From positions 1-32,242 of the forward strand of contig CAKQPE010000012.1 of assembly GCA_934256695.1 (NCBI GenBank): a stretch of 32,242 nucleotides of DNA, written 5' to 3'. Positions 1-8,089 of this stretch are shown one piece after another. The notes beneath the pieces are model-generated. The model searched no databases. It was not told the DNA's origin and saw only the letters and a list, made by a program, of their open reading frames with translations. The DNA comes from an uncultured Eubacteriales bacterium. GTDB lineage: Bacteria; Bacillota; Clostridia; Lachnospirales; Anaerotignaceae. Each line of letters begins with the position of its first letter. Position 1 is the first letter of the stretch. A program made the position numbers and the translations under genes.

Positions 1-125
1 GCTACGCAAAAACGACTTCGTCGCCCTGTTTCTTCGGGTTCTCTAACCGCCGCATATATCTTTGCGGTTCCTTAAAAATTGGATCAAAACTTTCATCAAC
101 TCCAATGATTACATCATTGGAGTTT
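1..125. repeat. Intergenic repeat fragment cut by window edge
   Basis: This piece of the dispersed modular repeat enters from outside the window. It holds CGACTTCGTCG at 13-23, which on the minus strand is a 4-bp stem closed by a GAA triloop. It also holds the CCGCA...TGCGG stem module (about 49-68) found in four other gaps, and a perfect 11-bp hairpin at 98-108/114-124 (AACTCCAATGA and its complement around TTACA). The text between (TTGGATCAAAACTTT) matches the arm of other copies. Confidence 0.7.
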
Positions 126-152
126 CGGACACCAAAATACAACAATTAAACC

Positions 153-185
153 AAAAAGCGTACTGACAAAATCAGTACGCTTTTT
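153..185. terminator. Bidirectional terminator downstream of hsp20
   Basis: A perfect 14-bp stem (AAAAAGCGTACTGA and its complement) surrounds a 5-nt loop, with A-run and T-run at the two ends, so it can terminate from either side. It lies about 65 nt beyond the stop of the leftward hsp20 gene. In other repeat copies the same position is taken by hairpins with different stem sequences. Confidence 0.8.
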
Positions 186-247
186 ATTAAAGTTTAGATC
201 AAGCCTTTTTAAAGGCTTGTGGGGTGTTGGGGCAAAGCCCCAAGGTA
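186..247. repeat. Repeat arm next to hsp20 stop
   Basis: This is one arm of the dispersed repeat. AAGTTTAGATCAAGCC leads into the stem AAGCCTTT/AAAGGCTT, followed by a second stem TTGGGGC/GCCCCAA with an AAA loop and the terminal AAGGT. It is nearly identical to 20499-20557, but its loop and several stem bases differ. The arm abuts the hsp20 stop codon. Confidence 0.75.
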
Positions 248-248
248 T

Positions 249-698
249 TTATCCTTCAATGGCAATGTAGCCTTTGTTTTCAAGCTGTTTTGCAGGTTTG
301 TTTGCAGGCAACTCAATGTGAAGTATACCGGATTCAAATTTAGCTTTAATATCCTTTTCTTCAACATTCTCACCTACATAAAAGCTTCTCTGGCAGCTGC
401 CGGAATATCTTTCCTGTCTGATATAGTTACCCTTGTCGTCTTTCTCGTCCTCGTCAACTTCTCTGTTTGCGGCTACTGTAAGATAACCGTTTTCAAGTTT
501 AAGAGCTACATCTTCTTTCTTACATCCAGGCAAATCCATATCTAAGATATAGTTGCCGTCTTTTTCTTTAATATCTGTTTTCATCATATTATGTTCTCTT
601 CTGCCAAAGAGCGGATTGTGACTTCCCATAAAGTTTTCGCCAAAAGGCATCATAAAATCATCAAATAAATCTTCACTGAAAATTCTTGGCATCATCAT
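249..698 (-). CDS. Hsp20/alpha-crystallin small heat-shock protein
   Basis: Cytoplasmic ATP-independent holdase chaperone that binds unfolding proteins during stress. The 149-residue protein has a Phe/Met-rich N-terminal arm (residues 1-38) followed by the alpha-crystallin domain (about 39-132). That domain contains the family pattern DMDLPGCKKEDV, LENGYLTVAA and the late FESGILHIELP strand. Length matches clostridial Hsp18-type proteins. The start is the first of three ATG codons, 8 nt after a GGAGG ribosome binding site. A CIRCE-like operator overlapping a good promoter lies about 130 nt upstream, so HrcA-type heat regulation is likely. The gene is monocistronic and ends in a bidirectional terminator. 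Confidence 0.95.
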   Translation of the reverse strand: MMMPRIFSEDLFDDFMMPFGENFMGSHNPLFGRREHNMMKTDIKEKDGNYILDMDLPGCKKEDVALKLENGYLTVAANREVDEDEKDDKGNYIRQERYSGSCQRSFYVGENVEEKDIKAKFESGILHIELPANKPAKQLENKGYIAIEG

Positions 699-820
699 AA
701 GTCATTCCTCCTAATTAGCTCTTTATGAGCTTCTATATAAATTTTATTGTTTACATAATTTAAAGTTCGGAAGGTATTTGTCTTTATCTCTTTATTACCC
801 TCTTCCTTTTTACAAGACAT

Positions 821-863
821 ATATTAGCACCGTTTGTTAGCCACGTCAAGCATTGAGTGCTAA
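821..863 (-). promoter_or_regulatory. hsp20 promoter with CIRCE-like HrcA operator
   Basis: On the minus strand the -35 TTGACG (844-849) and -10 TAATAT (821-826) are 17 nt apart. Overlapping the -35 is TTAGCACTC-N9-CGTGGCTAA (837-863). Its first half is the perfect CIRCE half-site, while the second half keeps only GCTAA of the consensus GAGTGCTAA. A further GTGCTAA abuts the -10 box. The known CIRCE consensus is TTAGCACTC-N9-GAGTGCTAA, the HrcA binding site; HrcA control here is inferred. Confidence 0.75.
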
Positions 864-900
864 GTTTACATAATGTTTACATTTTATTAATAATTACATA

Positions 901-942
901 ATAAAAAGCCGAAAAATCTATTATTTATAGTATTTTTCGACT
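901..942 (-). terminator. Terminator downstream of AEC permease
   Basis: Read leftward, an 11-bp stem (AGTCGAAAAAT with one G-U pair, 907-917/932-942) plus an inner CTAT/ATAG stem is followed by a U run at 901-906. It lies about 140 nt past the AEC stop. The stretch 943-1079 is AT-rich and I see nothing else in it. Confidence 0.6.
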
Positions 943-1079
943 TATATTTCACTTTATATATAATTTACATAAAATCTTATTTATGGTATAAAGCCTATTT
1001 TATATTCAACAGTATTAAAGCAGTATAAAATAATTCTTTAAATATGCTTTCAAAAACTGTATTAGCTTTACATAATATA

Positions 1080-1994
1080 TTAAGGATTAATAATCGTAAC
1101 AAGCACTACCATTATAATTATACTTATTACTATAGAAACCGAACCGGCAAAGGCAGATGCCTCTGTATTTCCGCCGCTTTTTTGTGTAAAAGCAGGTACA
1201 AGTGCAGATGTGGGCGAAAATACGACTACCGTAAGAACATGTTTAAGTAATGTATCCAAAGGAAGTACAAAATAAATTACCGCACCTATTACCGCCGATA
1301 TTATATATCTTACGGCAAGCATTTTTCCTACTTCCTTATAATATTTTTTGTCTATATCAAAATCAAGGCTAAGCCCCAACATAAGCATTGCCATAAATCC
1401 GTTGGCAGATGCCGTTGTGGAAATAAGGTTTCCCACTGCTGTCGGAAGCTTTAAATTAAATACCGCCAATAAAAAAGCAACTATATATGTATCAAAAGGC
1501 ACTGAACAGAATATTTTTTTTACAAAATCTTTAATATTAAGCTTTTCCTTTCCGCCTACTGCCGTACTTGCAACGGCATAACTTCCTCCGCAGGTCATAA
1601 GTGCATTTCCCGTATCAAACATACAGGTGGCAACCACACCTTGTCCGCCTATAAAGCCCTGTATAAAAGGCATACAAAAAGAGCCTATATTATATCCCGG
1701 CATATTAAGCATATACATAATCCTCATATTTCTTTCTTTTTTTAAAGAAAATATAAAACCCAAAAAAAGCATAAAGAAATTAAAGACTAAACCCAAAAGC
1801 ATAAGTATATAAAGTGAATTATTTTTTTCAAAAGACAGAAAACTGGATATTACCGCTGCCGGAAGTGTTACATCAAGAGCAATTTTTGTTATGCTGTCTC
1901 TGAAAGTTTTATCAACAATACCTTTCTTTTTAACAAAATACCCCAAAAATATTACCGCAAGAAACGAAAGTGCCTTGCACAAAACATCAACCAT
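1080..1994 (-). CDS. AEC-family membrane permease (auxin efflux carrier/malate permease type)
   Basis: Secondary transporter of the AEC superfamily, which in bacteria exports or imports small carboxylates such as malate; the substrate here is unknown. The 304-residue protein is hydrophobic, with about ten predicted membrane spans in two five-span halves. It has the central Asn/Gly-rich MPGYNIGSF segment near residues 97-105 and a matching second half (LMLGLSLDF, FSPTSALVPAF). I chose the internal ATG at 1994 because GGAGGA lies 6 nt upstream; a longer reading to 2015 would run through that ribosome binding site. It is transcribed away from the TRAP binding-protein gene across a 545-bp gap. 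Both could serve organic-acid uptake, but that is inference. Confidence 0.85.
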   Translation of the reverse strand: MVDVLCKALSFLAVIFLGYFVKKKGIVDKTFRDSITKIALDVTLPAAVISSFLSFEKNNSLYILMLLGLVFNFFMLFLGFIFSLKKERNMRIMYMLNMPGYNIGSFCMPFIQGFIGGQGVVATCMFDTGNALMTCGGSYAVASTAVGGKEKLNIKDFVKKIFCSVPFDTYIVAFLLAVFNLKLPTAVGNLISTTASANGFMAMLMLGLSLDFDIDKKYYKEVGKMLAVRYIISAVIGAVIYFVLPLDTLLKHVLTVVVFSPTSALVPAFTQKSGGNTEASAFAGSVSIVISIIIMVVLVTIINP

Positions 1995-2034
1995 TTTAAT
2001 TCCTCCAAAACACATTTACATAAAATACCGACTA

Positions 2035-2043
2035 ATTATATCA
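2035..2043 (-). promoter_or_regulatory. Extended -10 promoter for AEC permease
   Basis: On the minus strand TGATATAAT gives a consensus -10 (TATAAT, 2035-2040) with the TGN extension. No good -35 is present at 16-18 nt. It lies about 40 nt upstream of the chosen ATG. Confidence 0.5.
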
Positions 2044-2456
2044 CACAGTTTCTATGTATACCATTAAAACCTATTTTCAGCAGCAAAATATTTTAAAACA
2101 ATAAATAAACCACATATATTTTTTAATGTTCTATCCATTATAAATAATAAAAATTTTTTTACTGTTTATTTTTGTATACAATTCACATTTCAGTGTATAT
2201 TTTTTCAGCTTTTTTCATTTCAAAAAATTCTCCATATATCACTTTTTTGCAATATTACCTATATTTTAGGACTGTTTTTTGTTTTTTAATAAAAACATTT
2301 ACACATTACTTGATTTAAAACCAAAATAACTATATAAAATTTCCAAATAAATATTAAAGCAACTTAATTCAATTTATTTTTTCAGTTAATATTAAACGAA
2401 ATATTTTTTATTTTTTTGGTATAAACTCCGATTATTGTTATATTTAAAACAAATAC

Positions 2457-2485
2457 TTGAATATGCTTGAGCTTTATAGTATTCT
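2457..2485 (+). promoter_or_regulatory. Promoter of TRAP binding-protein gene
   Basis: -35 TTGAAT (2457-2462), 17-nt spacer, -10 TATTCT (2480-2485). The start region right after the -10 contains CTCGTGGTT (2489-2497), which also appears immediately after the acl promoter. Confidence 0.6.
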
Positions 2486-2539
2486 AAACTCGTGGTTTAA
2501 ATGAATATTTTTTCAGCTTTTATAGGGAGGGTAAATTAT

Positions 2540-3619
2540 ATGAAAAAGAGAATATTATCTTTAATTGCAGTTTCGGCAATGGTTGCTTCGGTATTTGCAG
2601 GCTGCGGCGGCGGTTCTTCATCAACACCGGCTGCTTCCGGTTCAGGTTCAGGTTCAGCTTCTTCTGCTGCAACAAATACAGCAGCTACAGGTGATGCCGA
2701 ATATAAAATACGTGTAGGTCACGTGCTTGCAAACACACATCCTTATGAACTCGGTCTTAAAAAACTTTCTGAAATTGCTGCCGAGAAATCAGGCGGAAAA
2801 ATCGCAATAGACGTATTCGGAAACTCTCAGCTTGGTAACGAAAGAGATATGGTTGAGGCTCTCCAGTTAGGCTCACAGGAAATGGTTCTCGTTTCTACAG
2901 CCGTACTTTCAAGCTTTACAGACCAGTTCCTCGTTTTCGACCTTCCGTTTATGTTTGACTCAACAGAAGATGCCAGAATGGTATGCGACAGCGACCTCGG
3001 AACAGAAATACTCCACAGTATTGATGATCAGGGAATTACAGGTCTTACATGGTTTGAAAACGGTTTCAGACAGGTTACAAACAACGTTCGTCCGATCGAG
3101 AAACCGGAAGATCTTAAAGGCATTAAAATAAGAACAATGGAAAGCCCTATACATATGGCTTCCTTCTCTGTAATGGGTGCAGACCCTACACCTATGGCAA
3201 TGGGTGAACTTTTCACAGCATTACAGCAGGGAACACTTGATGCACAGGAAAACCCACTTGCTATAATAGATACAAACAAATTCTACGAAATCCAGAAATA
3301 TCTTTCTATGACAAGCCACTTCTATGCTCCTGCTCCTCTCTTTGTTTCTACTGATTACTTCAACACAATGGACGAAGAAAGCCAGGAAATACTTAAAGAA
3401 TCAGCAAAAGAAGCTGCTGCTTACGAAAGACAGTGCCTTGACGATATGAACAAAGAACTTCAGGGAACACTTGCAGATGACGGTATGGTTATAAACGAAG
3501 TTGACAAAGAACCTTTCAAAGAAGCTGTTCAGTCTGTTTATGACGAATACACAGGCACAAATGCAGGTCAGGTAAATCCGGACATACTTGCTCAGGTTCA
3601 GGAAATGCTTAACAAATAA
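2540..3619 (+). CDS. dctP: TRAP transporter solute-binding lipoprotein, DctP family
   Basis: Extracytoplasmic substrate-binding subunit of a TRAP transporter, which captures carboxylates for sodium- or proton-driven uptake by DctQ/DctM membrane partners. The 359-residue product starts MKKRILSLIAV and has a lipobox VFAGC with Cys22. A Gly/Ser/Ala-rich linker (about 23-52) tethers it to the membrane, and the DctP domain follows. Family signatures are NERDMVEALQLGSQEMV, the carboxylate-Arg strand GIKIRTMESP, and MGELFTALQQGTLDAQENP. ATG 2540 is chosen because GGGAGGG lies 8 nt before it and the signal peptide begins there; the in-frame ATG at 2501 would add a non-signal leader. No dctQ or dctM gene is in the window, so the permease must be elsewhere or be lost. 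A strong terminator follows. Confidence 0.92.
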   Translation: MKKRILSLIAVSAMVASVFAGCGGGSSSTPAASGSGSGSASSAATNTAATGDAEYKIRVGHVLANTHPYELGLKKLSEIAAEKSGGKIAIDVFGNSQLGNERDMVEALQLGSQEMVLVSTAVLSSFTDQFLVFDLPFMFDSTEDARMVCDSDLGTEILHSIDDQGITGLTWFENGFRQVTNNVRPIEKPEDLKGIKIRTMESPIHMASFSVMGADPTPMAMGELFTALQQGTLDAQENPLAIIDTNKFYEIQKYLSMTSHFYAPAPLFVSTDYFNTMDEESQEILKESAKEAAAYERQCLDDMNKELQGTLADDGMVINEVDKEPFKEAVQSVYDEYTGTNAGQVNPDILAQVQEMLNK

Positions 3620-3660
3620 GACATTGGGGGTTAACTCCAATCGCTTGATAATTTTTTGTA

Positions 3661-3687
3661 AAAAACGCCGCTGTACAGCGGCGTTTT
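3661..3687 (+). terminator. Terminator of dctP
   Basis: GC-rich perfect stem ACGCCGCTG/CAGCGGCGT with almost no loop, flanked by A-run and T-run. It lies 40 nt after the dctP stop and could also act leftward. Confidence 0.85.
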
Positions 3688-3689
3688 TA

Positions 3690-4227
3690 TATGCTAAATA
3701 TAAATTTATCTAAGACCTTGGGGTTTCACCCCAAACCCCGAAAATTTTTTGAAAAAAATTTAGTAAAACTTTTTATAAAATGCAATTTCATTGCATTTTT
3801 TGTAAATCCATTTGCGATATTTTTAAAGCCTTCCATTGGGGGAAGGTGTCACGAAGTGACGGATGAGGGATTTTTTTAAATACAAATTATGTTTTTCATA
3901 TAATTTATTTTCTTATTTTTCCCTCATCCGACTCGCTACGCTCGCCACCTTCTCCCGAGAGAAGGCTTTAAAACCCTTCCGTCAAGCTACGCTTGCCACC
4001 TTCCCTTTCAGGGACGGCGTATTATTGGCAATTTTACAGTTAACCTAAAAATACCGTGACTTTGTCACGGTATTTTACTAAAAGTTTAGGTCAAGCCTTT
4101 AGGGAACCGCAAAGATAAATGCGGCAGGCGGAGCCTGATTTGCGAAGCAAATTTCCTGACCAAGAAGGCTTGCAGGTGTGGACGGAGTCCACGGTTTTAA
4201 TCAGTCCGATAAATTTCTATTTACACC
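3690..4227. repeat. Composite repeat cluster between dctP and ileS
   Basis: This gap of over 500 bp between convergent genes has no gene and is almost entirely repeat modules. 3712-3815 is an arm with TTGGGGT/ACCCCAA (3718-3734, GAA triloop on minus) and an ATGCAATTTCATTGCAT hairpin. 3829-3872 and 3918-3975 are an inverted pair sharing TGAGGGA and GAAGG ends; the first holds GTCAC-GAA-GTGAC at 3848-3860. 3976-4018 holds CAAGC-GTA-GCTTG (minus, 3983-3995) and TCCCT-GAA-AGGGA (minus, 4002-4014). 4048-4196 has a core hairpin ACCGTGAC/GTCACGGT and an arm whose apical loop contains an inserted module with AGGC-GGA-GCCT (4126-4136) and ATTTGC-GAA-GCAAAT (4138-4152). GTGGAC-GGA-GTCCAC follows at 4178-4192. 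Confidence 0.8.
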
Positions 4228-4260
4228 AAAAAATCCCATGACAAAGCCATGGGATTTTTT
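4228..4260 (-). terminator. Terminator of ileS
   Basis: Perfect 13-bp stem (AAAAAATCCCATG and its complement) with a 7-nt loop and U runs on both strands. It lies 20 nt past the ileS stop. The flanking AAAGTTTTGTTCAAA is the start of a repeat arm. Confidence 0.8.
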
Positions 4261-4280
4261 TGAAAGTTTTGTTCAAACTA

Positions 4281-7200
4281 TTATAACTTTTCTACAGAGA
4301 GTGTTACGTCCTCGCCGTTTATACTCCACTGTTTTTCGTAACCGCTTAAAGTGCCGTTTACAAATTCGTTTGCAAGTACGTCTTTCTTTATAGAGTCTTC
4401 GTTTCTTGTAAGTATTTCGGCAATCTTATCATTACCCTTGCAGCCGAGACGTATTCTGTCTACAACCTCAAAGCCTGCTTCCTTACGCATTGTCTGTACC
4501 TTGCTTACTATTTCTCTTACGAAACCTTCTTCAATAAGTTCAGGTGTAAGGTTAGTATCAAGTACAACGGCAAGTCTTGCGTCAGACTCTGTTACAAAAC
4601 CGCTCTTTTCAACTGTTTCAACGAGAACATCGCTTTCTGTAAGTTCTACTTCTGTTCCGTCAATATCGAAAACAAACTTCTCGCCGTTTCTGAGCTTAGG
4701 AACTATTTCACTTCCGTCTGCATTTGCAAGATATTCTTTAATCTTAGGAAGGAGTTTGCCGTATTTTGGTCCCAGTGTTCTGAGCTGCGGCTTCATGCTG
4801 TAGCCTGTAAGACCGTCTGTGCTTGTTGTAAATTCAACCTTCTTAACATTAAGTTCGTCTGCAATGATGTTTACATACATTTCAGGAAGAACATCACCTG
4901 ATTTAACGTACATTACACCGATAGGCTGACGGTTCTTGATGTTTGCAGAGTTTCTTGCGGCACGGCCGTTTACAACTATTTCAAGAACTGTATCCATGTT
5001 CTTTTCAAGGTCCTTATCAATCATTTCCTCGTTACATTCCGGGAAAAGTGTAAGGTGAACACTTTCTTCTGCGTTCTTATCGAAGTTTACAACAAGGTTC
5101 TGATAGATTTCTTCTGTCATATAAGGAACAAAAGGAGCTGCCGCCTTGCTTAATGTAACAAGAACTGTGTAAAGAGTCATATAAGCATTAATCTTATCCT
5201 GCTCCATACCCTTAGCCCAGAATCTTTCACGGCTTCTTCTTACATACCAGTTGCTTAATTCGTCAACAAAGCTGTTTAAAGCTCTTGCAGGCTCTGTTAT
5301 TCTGAAATTATCAAGGTTTTCTCTTATTTCCTTAACAAGTGTATTAAGTTTTGAAAGCACCCATTTGTCAATAGCAGGAAGCTTGTCATACTCAAGCTTG
5401 TAGTCCATTGGGTTGAACTGGTCAATTTCCGCATAAAGAACATAGAATGCATATGTGTTCCAAAGTGTACCGAGGAACTTTCTCTGTGTTTCGTTTACCT
5501 GTTCCTCATCGAAACGGCATGGAAGCCATGGTGCAGAGTTTACAAAGAAGAACCAACGGATAGCGTCTGAACCCTGTTTGTCAAGAATATCCCAAGGGCT
5601 TACTACGTTGCCCTTGTGTTTACTCATCTTTAAGCCGTTCTTATCCTGAACATGACCCATAACGATACAGTTCTTAAAGTCTGACTGACCGAATAAAACC
5701 GTTGCTATGGCAAGCTGTGAATAGAACCAGCCTCTTGTCTGGTCAATAGCCTCTGTAATATAGTCGGCAGGGAAACGAGCCTCAAATGTTTCCTTGTTCT
5801 CAAACGGATAATGGAACTGTGCAAAAGGCATTGCTCCTGAGTCGAACCAGCAGTCGATAACCTCAGGCACTCTTGTCATAGGCTTGCCGCACTTAGGGCA
5901 TTTAACGTGTACTCTGTCGATATATGGCTTATGAAGTTCGATTTCGTCAGGGCAATCATCGCTCATTGATTTAAGTTCTTCAATGCTGCCGATAACGTGT
6001 CTTTCGCCGCATTCACATTCCCATACAGGCAGTGGAGTACCCCAGTATCTTTCTCTTGAAAGGCCCCAGTCGATTACGTTTTCAAGGAAATTGCCCATAC
6101 GTCCTTCCTTGATGTTTTCAGGAAGCCAGTTTACTGAACGGTTGTTTGCAACAAGCTGATCTCTTACGGCTGTCATCTTGATAAACCATTCTTCTCTTGC
6201 ATAGTAAAGAAGCGGTGTATCACATCTCCAGCAGTGAGGATAGCTGTGTTCAAACGGAATAGCGGCAAAGAGTTTGCCCTCTTTTTTAAGAAGGTCAAGA
6301 ACCATCTTGTCACCGTCTTTTACAAATACGCCTGCCCAAGGCTTAACTTCTGCTGTAAAGTTACCCTGTGTATCTACATACTGACGGAAAGGAAGACCGT
6401 TTGCTTTACCTACACGGTTATCGTCTTCACCGAATGCAGTTGCTATATGAACAACGCCTGTACCGTCTTCTGTTGTAACGTAGTTGTCTGCAACAACCTT
6501 AAAGCCGTTGTCATCATCTTCTATAAAATCGAATAATGGGAAGTATCTTCTTCCGGCATATTCGGAACCTTTTTTCTTTTCAAGAACTTCAACTTCTTTG
6601 TCCTCGCCAAATACTTTTTTAACAAGAGCTTCTGCAAGGATATACTGTTCGCCGTCAGCCTTTACCTTAACGTATTCAACATCAGGATTCATACAAAGAC
6701 CTACGTTTGAAGGAAGTGTCCAAGGTGTTGTTGTCCATGCAAGAACGAAAGTATCTTCGTCTCTTAATTTGAATTTAGCTATAGCGGAAACTTCCTTAAC
6801 GTCTTTATAGCCCTGTGCTACTTCGTGGCTTGAAAGAGCAGTTCCGCATCTTGGGCAGTAAGGAACGATCTTATGACCCTTGTAAAGGAGACCTTTTTCC
6901 CAGATTTTCTTTAATGCCCACCATTCGGACTCAATATAGTTATTGTGGTATGTGATGTATGGATTTTCCATATCAGCCCAGAAACCGAGTCTGTCACTCA
7001 TGTCTGTCCACTCTGAAAGATATTTCCAAACACTTTCTTTACATTTCTTTATGAAAGGTTCAACACCGTATTCTTCAATCTGAGGCTTGCCGTCAAGACC
7101 GAGAACCTTTTCTACCTCAAGCTCAACAGGAAGACCGTGTGTATCCCAGCCGGCTTTACGGAATACGTCTTCGCCCTTCATTACATGGTAACGGCAGATA

Positions 7201-7400
7201 ATATCCTTAACGCTTCTTGTTATAACATGACCGATATGAGGTCTGCCGTTTGCTGTAGGCGGTCCGTCATAGAATGTCCATTTCGGGCAGCCTTCTCTCT
7301 GGGTAAATGTTTTCTTAAAGATGTCGTTGTCTTTCCAGAACTTTAATACTTCTTTTTCCCTCTCAACTGAGTTGAGGTTTGTGGAAACTTTCTGATACAT
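4281..7400 (-). CDS. ileS: Isoleucyl-tRNA synthetase (type 2-like)
   Basis: Class I aminoacyl-tRNA synthetase that charges tRNA-Ile with isoleucine in the cytoplasm. The full-length 1039-residue protein has the HIGH signature in PTANGRPHIGH (residues about 48-58), a zinc-type knuckle YCPRCG, a long CP1 editing domain with the TWTLPSN-like pattern, a second knuckle CWRCDTP, KMSKH in GLKMSKHKGN, and an anticodon-binding C-terminal half. The PTANG form of the HIGH region and overall layout match the eukaryote-like type 2 IleRS, a class known to tolerate mupirocin; that trait is inferred from class, not seen. ATG 7400 has GGAGGT 6 nt upstream. Expression is under a T-box leader reading an Ile codon. 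Confidence 0.97.
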   Translation of the reverse strand: MYQKVSTNLNSVEREKEVLKFWKDNDIFKKTFTQREGCPKWTFYDGPPTANGRPHIGHVITRSVKDIICRYHVMKGEDVFRKAGWDTHGLPVELEVEKVLGLDGKPQIEEYGVEPFIKKCKESVWKYLSEWTDMSDRLGFWADMENPYITYHNNYIESEWWALKKIWEKGLLYKGHKIVPYCPRCGTALSSHEVAQGYKDVKEVSAIAKFKLRDEDTFVLAWTTTPWTLPSNVGLCMNPDVEYVKVKADGEQYILAEALVKKVFGEDKEVEVLEKKKGSEYAGRRYFPLFDFIEDDDNGFKVVADNYVTTEDGTGVVHIATAFGEDDNRVGKANGLPFRQYVDTQGNFTAEVKPWAGVFVKDGDKMVLDLLKKEGKLFAAIPFEHSYPHCWRCDTPLLYYAREEWFIKMTAVRDQLVANNRSVNWLPENIKEGRMGNFLENVIDWGLSRERYWGTPLPVWECECGERHVIGSIEELKSMSDDCPDEIELHKPYIDRVHVKCPKCGKPMTRVPEVIDCWFDSGAMPFAQFHYPFENKETFEARFPADYITEAIDQTRGWFYSQLAIATVLFGQSDFKNCIVMGHVQDKNGLKMSKHKGNVVSPWDILDKQGSDAIRWFFFVNSAPWLPCRFDEEQVNETQRKFLGTLWNTYAFYVLYAEIDQFNPMDYKLEYDKLPAIDKWVLSKLNTLVKEIRENLDNFRITEPARALNSFVDELSNWYVRRSRERFWAKGMEQDKINAYMTLYTVLVTLSKAAAPFVPYMTEEIYQNLVVNFDKNAEESVHLTLFPECNEEMIDKDLEKNMDTVLEIVVNGRAARNSANIKNRQPIGVMYVKSGDVLPEMYVNIIADELNVKKVEFTTSTDGLTGYSMKPQLRTLGPKYGKLLPKIKEYLANADGSEIVPKLRNGEKFVFDIDGTEVELTESDVLVETVEKSGFVTESDARLAVVLDTNLTPELIEEGFVREIVSKVQTMRKEAGFEVVDRIRLGCKGNDKIAEILTRNEDSIKKDVLANEFVNGTLSGYEKQWSINGEDVTLSVEKL

Positions 7401-7468
7401 TTTTCTACCTCCGTTTTTTATATATTAATTACCGTTTTAAAATCATTATACACATTTATAAAACAAAA

Positions 7469-7741
7469 AACTCCGTCCTGTATATACAGGACGGAGTTAA
7501 TATCCGCGGTACCACCTGATTTAACGCCATAAAACGGCGTTCTCTCATCTGCCACAGCAATCACTGTGCATTTCCGTTAACGTGGAAAATCCCGTCGAAA
7601 ATTACTTATCCAAAAACGGATTTTTACTTTCGCCACTCCGAGGTGATGTTCACAAACCTTATACTTTTACCGACCTTCCACTATCATCGGCTCGCTTTAA
7701 ATTTCAAGGTAAGCTACTGTCCTCTTCTCAGTGTTTCAACA
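7469..7741 (-). promoter_or_regulatory. T-box riboswitch (Ile) upstream of ileS
   Basis: Leftward leader with all main T-box parts. A GAAGAGGACAGTAG segment forms the base of stem I. The specifier loop contains GAACATCACC with an ATC (Ile) codon at 7645-7647. The T-box TGGTACCGCGG sits at 7504-7514, and a perfect 30-nt palindromic terminator with U run at 7469-7498 follows. Uncharged tRNA-Ile is expected to pair with the specifier and the T-box bulge and favour the antiterminator, turning ileS on when isoleucine is short. Confidence 0.95.
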
Positions 7742-7747
7742 GCAGTT

Positions 7748-7776
7748 ATTATATATTATAAAAATTATTTTGTAAA
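7748..7776 (-). promoter_or_regulatory. ileS leader promoter
   Basis: Minus strand -35 TTTACA (7771-7776), 17-nt spacer, -10 TATAAT (7748-7753). The predicted transcript start is near 7741, just before stem I of the T-box. Confidence 0.8.
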
Positions 7777-7799
7777 GGGCTTTTTGAAAAAAGGTTAAA

Positions 7800-8085
7800 G
7801 AGTTAAGATCTTGGGGATTCACCCCAAACCCCGACCAACTTTCTTGGTCAGGAAATTTCCTTCGGAAATCGGCTTACGCCGCCGCATCTATCTTTGCGGT
7901 TCCTTAAAAGTTGGATCAAAACTTTTGTCAAAATGCAATTTCATTGCATTTTTCGGAACAAATTTATAAATTATGCTATCAAGATTTGTTTTTTCAAACT
8001 TTGTCAAATAAAATCTCTATTGCATTGTTTTAAAACATAAATCCTGTATCTGTTGCCGTAAATATTGCCTAAGCCTATTTCCGAA
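7800..8085. repeat. Long-form modular repeat copy
   Basis: The left part is an arm with TTGGGGATTCACCCCAA (7811-7827) and CCAACTTT...AAAGTTGG. The loop of the second stem is filled by the same inserted module seen elsewhere: ATTTCC-GAA-GGAAAT on minus (7855-7869), CGGC-GTAA-GCCG on minus (7870-7881) and CCGCA...TGCGG. After an ATGCAATTTCATTGCAT hairpin comes a tail of about 120 bp ending in AAATCCTGTATC. That tail is closely matched by 32125-32242. Confidence 0.8.
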
Positions 8086-8089
8086 GGCA

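Larger units (their letters stand above)
1995..2539. other. AT-rich divergent intergenic region
   Basis: This 545-bp gap between two divergent transporter genes has no credible coding region. It contains the two promoters listed separately and three copies of TTTTTTCAG (about 2201, 2378 and 2507). Two of these extend to the shared ATATTTTTTCAGCTTTT. Otherwise it is A/T runs. Unlike most other long gaps in the window it carries none of the modular repeat. Confidence 0.5.

Noticed and set aside
3691..4393. Small rightward open frames in the dctP-ileS gap
   Set aside because: They translate repeat modules and the ileS terminator; no starts with ribosome binding sites.
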